18,368 bases of DNA from Betaproteobacteria bacterium (GTDB lineage: Bacteria; Pseudomonadota; Gammaproteobacteria; Burkholderiales; Rhodocyclaceae), in the NCBI GenBank assembly GCA_020047725.1, contig JAIFNM010000090.1:1-18368 (forward strand), given 5' to 3'. This document shows, one piece after another, positions 15,279 to 18,368 of this stretch. The notes under the pieces were generated by a model. It was given only the letters and a program-made list of their open reading frames with translations. It was not told where the DNA came from and made no database searches. Within the stretch, counting starts at the first letter, position 1; every line of letters begins with the position of its first letter. The position numbers and the translations under genes were made by a program.

Positions 15279-16226
15279 TTACTTGGTTACGAGATCAACC
15301 TGAGTTTCAACGGCGCCCGGAAGATCGTTCTGCGCGGTCTTGGCCTTGAGTGCCTTGAGCGCGGTTTCGATACCGAATACGGCCTGTTTGGCGGCGTACT
15401 GGTCAGCGGTGGCCAGCAGCTTGCCGTCTTTCAGCAAGGGCTTGACGGCGTTGATGTTGTCGTAGCCGACGACCTTGACCTTGCCCGTCTTGCCGGCGGT
15501 CTTGACCGCAGCTACGGCGCCGAGGGCCATGTTGTCGTTGCCGCAGAGCAAGGCCTTCATGTCAGGATGTTCGCGCAGCATGGCGCTCGCCACCTTGTTG
15601 CCCTTTTCCATTTCCCACTGGCCGGACTGCACGCCAACCACGACGGCGCCTACTTCCTTCATTGCATCCTGGAACCCAGCGGTGCGTTGCTGCGCGTTGA
15701 ATGTGGTCGATACGCCTTCGAGAATGCCAACCTTGTCGCCGGCCTTCAGTTGCTTGGCCAGATAGTCGCCAACCAGCTTCGCACCCTTGCGATTGTCAGG
15801 GCCGACGAAGGGAACGGAGAGGCCTTTTTCCTTCAGTGCGCCATCGTCCAGCTTGTTGTCGATGTTTACGACCAGCACGCCCTTGTCGGCGGCTTCCTTG
15901 ACTACCGGAACCAGTGCCTTGGAATCGGCTGGCGCCAGGACGATCGCGTCGACCTTTTCAACAATCATCTGCTGGATGATCTTGATCTGCGCGGCAGTGT
16001 CGGTTTCATCCTTGATGCCGTTGGCGATCAGTGTGTAATCGGCGGAATTCTTTTTCTGGTGAGCCTTGGCGCCTTCTTCCATGGTCTGGAAGAATTCATT
16101 GGCCAGCGATTTCATCACCAGTGCGACTTTCGGCTTGGAATCTGCCGCATAAGCTTGCGAAAGAGGGAAGGCGGCGAGTACGGCCAGCATGGCCAGCGAT
16201 TTGACTGCAGTGCGACGAGTATTCAT
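15279..16226 (-). CDS. rbsB: Ribose-type periplasmic sugar-binding protein
   Basis: 315 residues. A Sec signal peptide with RR near the start (MNTRRTAVKS), hydrophobic core to ~22 and cleavage after AYA (residue 27). The mature protein is a class I periplasmic-binding fold (Peripla_BP_4): ALVMKSLANEFFQTMEEG, IVLAPADSKALVP, VNIDNKL, LLCGNDNMALGA, VVGYDN. It captures the sugar in the periplasm and delivers it to RbsC. AGGAGA six bases upstream sets the start. First gene of the operon, directly behind the double operator. The family also includes binding proteins for other sugars; ribose is inferred from rbsK, rbsA and rbsC. Confidence 0.92.
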   Translation of the reverse strand: MNTRRTAVKSLAMLAVLAAFPLSQAYAADSKPKVALVMKSLANEFFQTMEEGAKAHQKKNSADYTLIANGIKDETDTAAQIKIIQQMIVEKVDAIVLAPADSKALVPVVKEAADKGVLVVNIDNKLDDGALKEKGLSVPFVGPDNRKGAKLVGDYLAKQLKAGDKVGILEGVSTTFNAQQRTAGFQDAMKEVGAVVVGVQSGQWEMEKGNKVASAMLREHPDMKALLCGNDNMALGAVAAVKTAGKTGKVKVVGYDNINAVKPLLKDGKLLATADQYAAKQAVFGIETALKALKAKTAQNDLPGAVETQVDLVTK

Positions 16227-16290
16227 GGAACTCTCCTTGTTTTATGTGACACAGAAAAGACACGGTTTTTGAAGCCATTAACTCCATATA

Positions 16291-16306
16291 TTCGGCTCGC
16301 GCCGAA
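16291..16306 (-). promoter_or_regulatory. GNRA-capped hairpin near the 5' end of rbs mRNA
   Basis: In transcript sense UUCGGC-GCGA-GCCGAA: a perfect 6-bp stem with a GCGA tetraloop, directly after the operator and about 25-40 bases into the predicted transcript. It is far from the ribosome site, so mRNA 5'-end protection is the simplest reading. Confidence 0.5.
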
Positions 16307-16334
16307 AAGCAAACGTTTGCGCAAACGTTTGCTT
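16307..16334. promoter_or_regulatory. Double LacI-family operator, 28-bp perfect palindrome
   Basis: Two copies of the 12-bp palindrome GCAAACGTTTGC lie back to back (16309-16320 and 16321-16332). With AA and TT outside they form one perfect 28-bp palindrome. This is the core site of the PurR/RbsR subgroup and fits the encoded repressor's recognition helix. It begins two bases downstream of the -10 box, so bound repressor would cover the transcription start. Confidence 0.88.
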
Positions 16335-16336
16335 GC

Positions 16337-16364
16337 ATTATATGAAGGATTTTCAGATTTGCAA
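16337..16364 (-). promoter_or_regulatory. Promoter of the rbs operon
   Basis: A perfect TATAAT (16337-16342) with TTGCAA (16359-16364) 16 bases upstream as a 4/6 match to the -35 consensus. The 5' leader would be about 100 bases to the rbsB start. Confidence 0.75.
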
Positions 16365-16671
16365 GCTTGTTGAAAAAGATTGGTGATGGAGTGTCGATCC
16401 GCGGGCCAGCTGCAATGCACGAGTTTTTACTGAAGAGCCGGACAAATAAATTGTAGTCGGCCTGCAAGGCAATAAATACGGGCATCTTCAAACGCGATGC
16501 CGTGCAAACGAATATCCAAGAGCTTCTCGCGGCATGCGTCGCCAATAGGGCCTGTTTGCGAGCTTCTCGGCCTGCCCTATAGGAAAGCGCTGGTTTTCGC
16601 CGGCAGACTTGAACACCCCATTCCGGCTTGCGATATAGTTCGCCTCTTGCCAACAAGGAGGCACACGTCGC
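16365..16671. other. Divergent intergenic region between rbsB and the SNF2 helicase gene
   Basis: No convincing gene. Contents: a short inverted repeat GGCATC/GATGCC (16481-16501); a direct repeat GAGCTTCTCG (16520-16529 and 16560-16569); ATAGGGC/GCCCTAT as inverted repeat (16545-16551 and 16574-16580); and a probable plus-strand promoter with TTGAAC (16609-16614) and TATAGT (16634-16639), spacer 19, slightly long. The strong ribosome site AAGGAGG (16655-16661) serves the helicase gene. Confidence 0.45.
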
Positions 16672-18368
16672 GTGCTGGAAATGTCGATCACCCCCGGTGC
16701 GCTAGCACCGTTGCTGACACCACAGGGGCATCTGCGCCTGCTTGGTGATCCCGATACGCCGCCATTGCCACAGGCGCTCCATGATCGCCTTGTTGCCGCC
16801 TTCGCGACCGATGCCGGGCATGGCCTTCTGCAGTTGGGTGCGTGCGAAGTCGGCTGCGCTTTGCCGCCCGCGCTGGGCTGGTGGCGCGATTTTTCCGCGC
16901 GTTATGTGACGGCGCTGTGCGCCACGCCGGAAGGTGGCGAAATCGCCGTTGCAGTGCCTGAAGATTCCGCTCTGGAAGCGCTGATCGTCGACTTGCCGCC
17001 GATGGTCGGTGGCGAATACCTGACGCCGGAGGTGCTGGTCTCGCTGTGGGATAGTCTCGACGCCGCCTTGCGGACCAAATTGTCGGCGGCGAAACTTCCC
17101 CTTCAGGCCTACCTCAAGGCCTGTAATCCAGCCTGGAATCAGGTCGGCCGGGTCTATTTCAATCTCGCCGAGAATCGCAAGGACCCGGAAGTGCCCTTTG
17201 CCTTCCTGGCGACTTACACCTCACGCCTGTCGGCGCATGGCAAGGCGCAGCATCAACCCTTGTCGCGGGCGCTGGCGGAATTCTCGGATGGCAAGAGCAA
17301 GGCGCAATTACTTTCCTTGCTGCTGCCGGTGCAACGTGCGGCAGAGCAGTGCGAATGGTTGCGCGAGATGGTCGAGGAGGGCGACATCTATCACCCGTTG
17401 CGCTGGATGCCACTGGATGCTTGGCGCTTTCTCAGCGATGTCCCCAAGCTCGAAGCCGCCGGAATCGTCGTGCGTGCGCCGGGTAACTGGCAGGCGGGAC
17501 GGCCTGCTCGGCCAATGATCAAGGCCAGCGTCGGCAGCAAACCGGCGTCCTTGCTGGGAATGAATTCGCTGCTTGATTTTTCCATGGAAGTCACACTCGG
17601 CGGCGAACGTCTCAGTGCGGCCGAAATCAAGGCCATGATGAAGGGCGTGGATGGCCTGCAACTGATTCGCGGCCACTGGGTCGAGGTGGATCGCAAGCGG
17701 CTCGGCCGTTTGCTGGAGCGCTTCCAGTCCATCGAACAGTCGGCTTCGGAGAACGGCTTGCCCTTCGCTGAGGCCATGCGCCTGATGGCCGGTGCTTCGC
17801 TGGATGAGGCCGGTGCTGCCGACGATGCGAATTGGGCGCAGCTTTCCGCCGGCACCTGGCTGGAAGAAACCTTGCGCGGCCTGCGGCAGCCGGAAGGGCT
17901 GGCGCACGTCAGCCCCGGCGCCGAACTCAAGGCCACCCTGCGTCCTTATCAGGAAGCCGGCGTGCGCTGGCTCTACCTGCTCACCCGCCTCGGTTTGGGC
18001 GCGTGCCTGGCCGATGACATGGGGTTGGGCAAGACGATCCAGGTGTTGTCCCTGCTGCTGGTGCTCAAGCGCGAGGAGCAGGGCGGGTTGAACGTAGCGC
18101 GTCCCAGCCTGCTGGTTGCCCCCGCTTCGCTGCTGGCCAACTGGGCGGCGGAGGCGGAACGGTTCGCCCCCGGCCTGCGTATATTGATTGCCCACCCTTC
18201 GGCCATGCCGGCGAGCGAGTTGCGCGTGCTGGATGCGCAACGACTGGATGGCGTCGATCTGCTCATTACCAGCTACGGCAGGCTCTTGCGCCTGCCGTTG
18301 TTGGCTGATGTGCAATGGCGCGTGGCGGTGGTGGACGAAGCGCAGGCGATCAAGAATCCAGGTGCCAA
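16672..18368 (+). CDS. SNF2-family DEAD/DEAH-type helicase with DUF3670 domain, C-terminus cut off
   Basis: 565 codons are visible, open at the window end. GTG at 16672 is chosen because AAGGAGG lies 10 bases upstream; an ATG three codons on (16681) is the alternative. An N-terminal region ~1-140 of unknown fold is followed by the SNF2-helicase-associated DUF3670 region ~144-350 (ending LQLIRGHWVEVDRKRLGRLL). The SNF2 ATPase starts at RPYQEAGVRWL (424-434), with Walker A in DDMGLGKT (448-455), motif Ia LLVAPASLLANW, and Walker B DEAQ (555-558). It is a double-stranded-nucleic-acid translocase; in bacteria this HepA-related class is thought to remodel nucleoprotein complexes, RNA polymerase being one candidate. 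The second RecA-like half lies beyond the window. It is divergent from rbs and probably independently expressed. Confidence 0.93.
   Translation, partial: MLEMSITPGALAPLLTPQGHLRLLGDPDTPPLPQALHDRLVAAFATDAGHGLLQLGACEVGCALPPALGWWRDFSARYVTALCATPEGGEIAVAVPEDSALEALIVDLPPMVGGEYLTPEVLVSLWDSLDAALRTKLSAAKLPLQAYLKACNPAWNQVGRVYFNLAENRKDPEVPFAFLATYTSRLSAHGKAQHQPLSRALAEFSDGKSKAQLLSLLLPVQRAAEQCEWLREMVEEGDIYHPLRWMPLDAWRFLSDVPKLEAAGIVVRAPGNWQAGRPARPMIKASVGSKPASLLGMNSLLDFSMEVTLGGERLSAAEIKAMMKGVDGLQLIRGHWVEVDRKRLGRLLERFQSIEQSASENGLPFAEAMRLMAGASLDEAGAADDANWAQLSAGTWLEETLRGLRQPEGLAHVSPGAELKATLRPYQEAGVRWLYLLTRLGLGACLADDMGLGKTIQVLSLLLVLKREEQGGLNVARPSLLVAPASLLANWAAEAERFAPGLRILIAHPSAMPASELRVLDAQRLDGVDLLITSYGRLLRLPLLADVQWRVAVVDEAQAIKNPGA

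Noticed and set aside
16096..16656. 186-codon minus-strand frame covering the rbsB promoter and operator
   Set aside because: It overlaps the start of rbsB in another frame and runs through a clear promoter and palindromic operator; its composition is not protein-like.
17308..18315. 335-codon minus-strand open frame opposite the SNF2 gene
   Set aside because: Antisense shadow; the plus strand carries unambiguous helicase motifs in the same stretch.
1..18368. CRISPR arrays, tRNA or rRNA genes, phage or transposase genes
   Set aside because: No regularly spaced direct repeats, no cloverleaf-like or rRNA sequence, and no transposase or integrase motif were found on either strand.

Overview
The window reads as high-GC chromosomal DNA of a proteobacterium. 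The protein families and the style of the riboswitch fit a betaproteobacterium, and Rhodocyclales is my best guess, but nothing here proves the genus. No rRNA, tRNA, CRISPR array, phage gene or transposase was seen. Both window ends cut through genes: a large sensor protein at the left and a SNF2-family helicase at the right.

Layout. (1) 1-3753, minus: the N-terminal 1251 residues of a membrane sensor (Cache, HAMP, three PAS, GAF, PAS, PocR, coiled coil), probably a histidine kinase whose catalytic part lies outside the window. (2) 3982-7957, minus: an operon that starts with a sigma70-type promoter and a clear yybP-ykoY manganese riboswitch. It then runs terC-type metal transporter, ftsH-type membrane protease, a DUF456 membrane protein, a ~143 bp palindromic repeat element, and a small two-helix membrane ORF broken by an in-frame amber codon. 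(3) 8126-10044: a YbaK-type tRNA deacylase on the minus strand, divergent from a plus-strand pair (alpha/beta-hydrolase esterase and DEDDy 3'-5' exonuclease) joined by a GTGA overlap. (4) 10051-16364, minus: a complete ribose-type operon, rbsB-rbsA-rbsC-LacI repressor-rbsK-(second palindromic repeat)-FucU/RbsD mutarotase. Its promoter has a TATAAT box followed at once by a 28-bp perfect palindrome made of two abutting GCAAACGTTTGC operators. (5) 16672-18368, plus: the start of an SNF2/DUF3670 helicase.

How the genes work together. The rbs block is a self-contained sugar uptake and phosphorylation unit: periplasmic binding protein, ABC ATPase, permease, mutarotase, kinase and its own repressor. 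The most interesting block is the riboswitch operon. It would place an FtsH paralogue and a DUF456 membrane protein under manganese control together with a TerC-family Mn exporter. That suggests a membrane-protein quality-control module linked to metal export or to metalation of membrane proteins. The two copies of the palindromic element, both in tight minus-strand operons, look like non-autonomous mobile repeats. The copy downstream of DUF456 carries flanking 8-bp direct repeats, and removing it on paper restores a compact gene junction.
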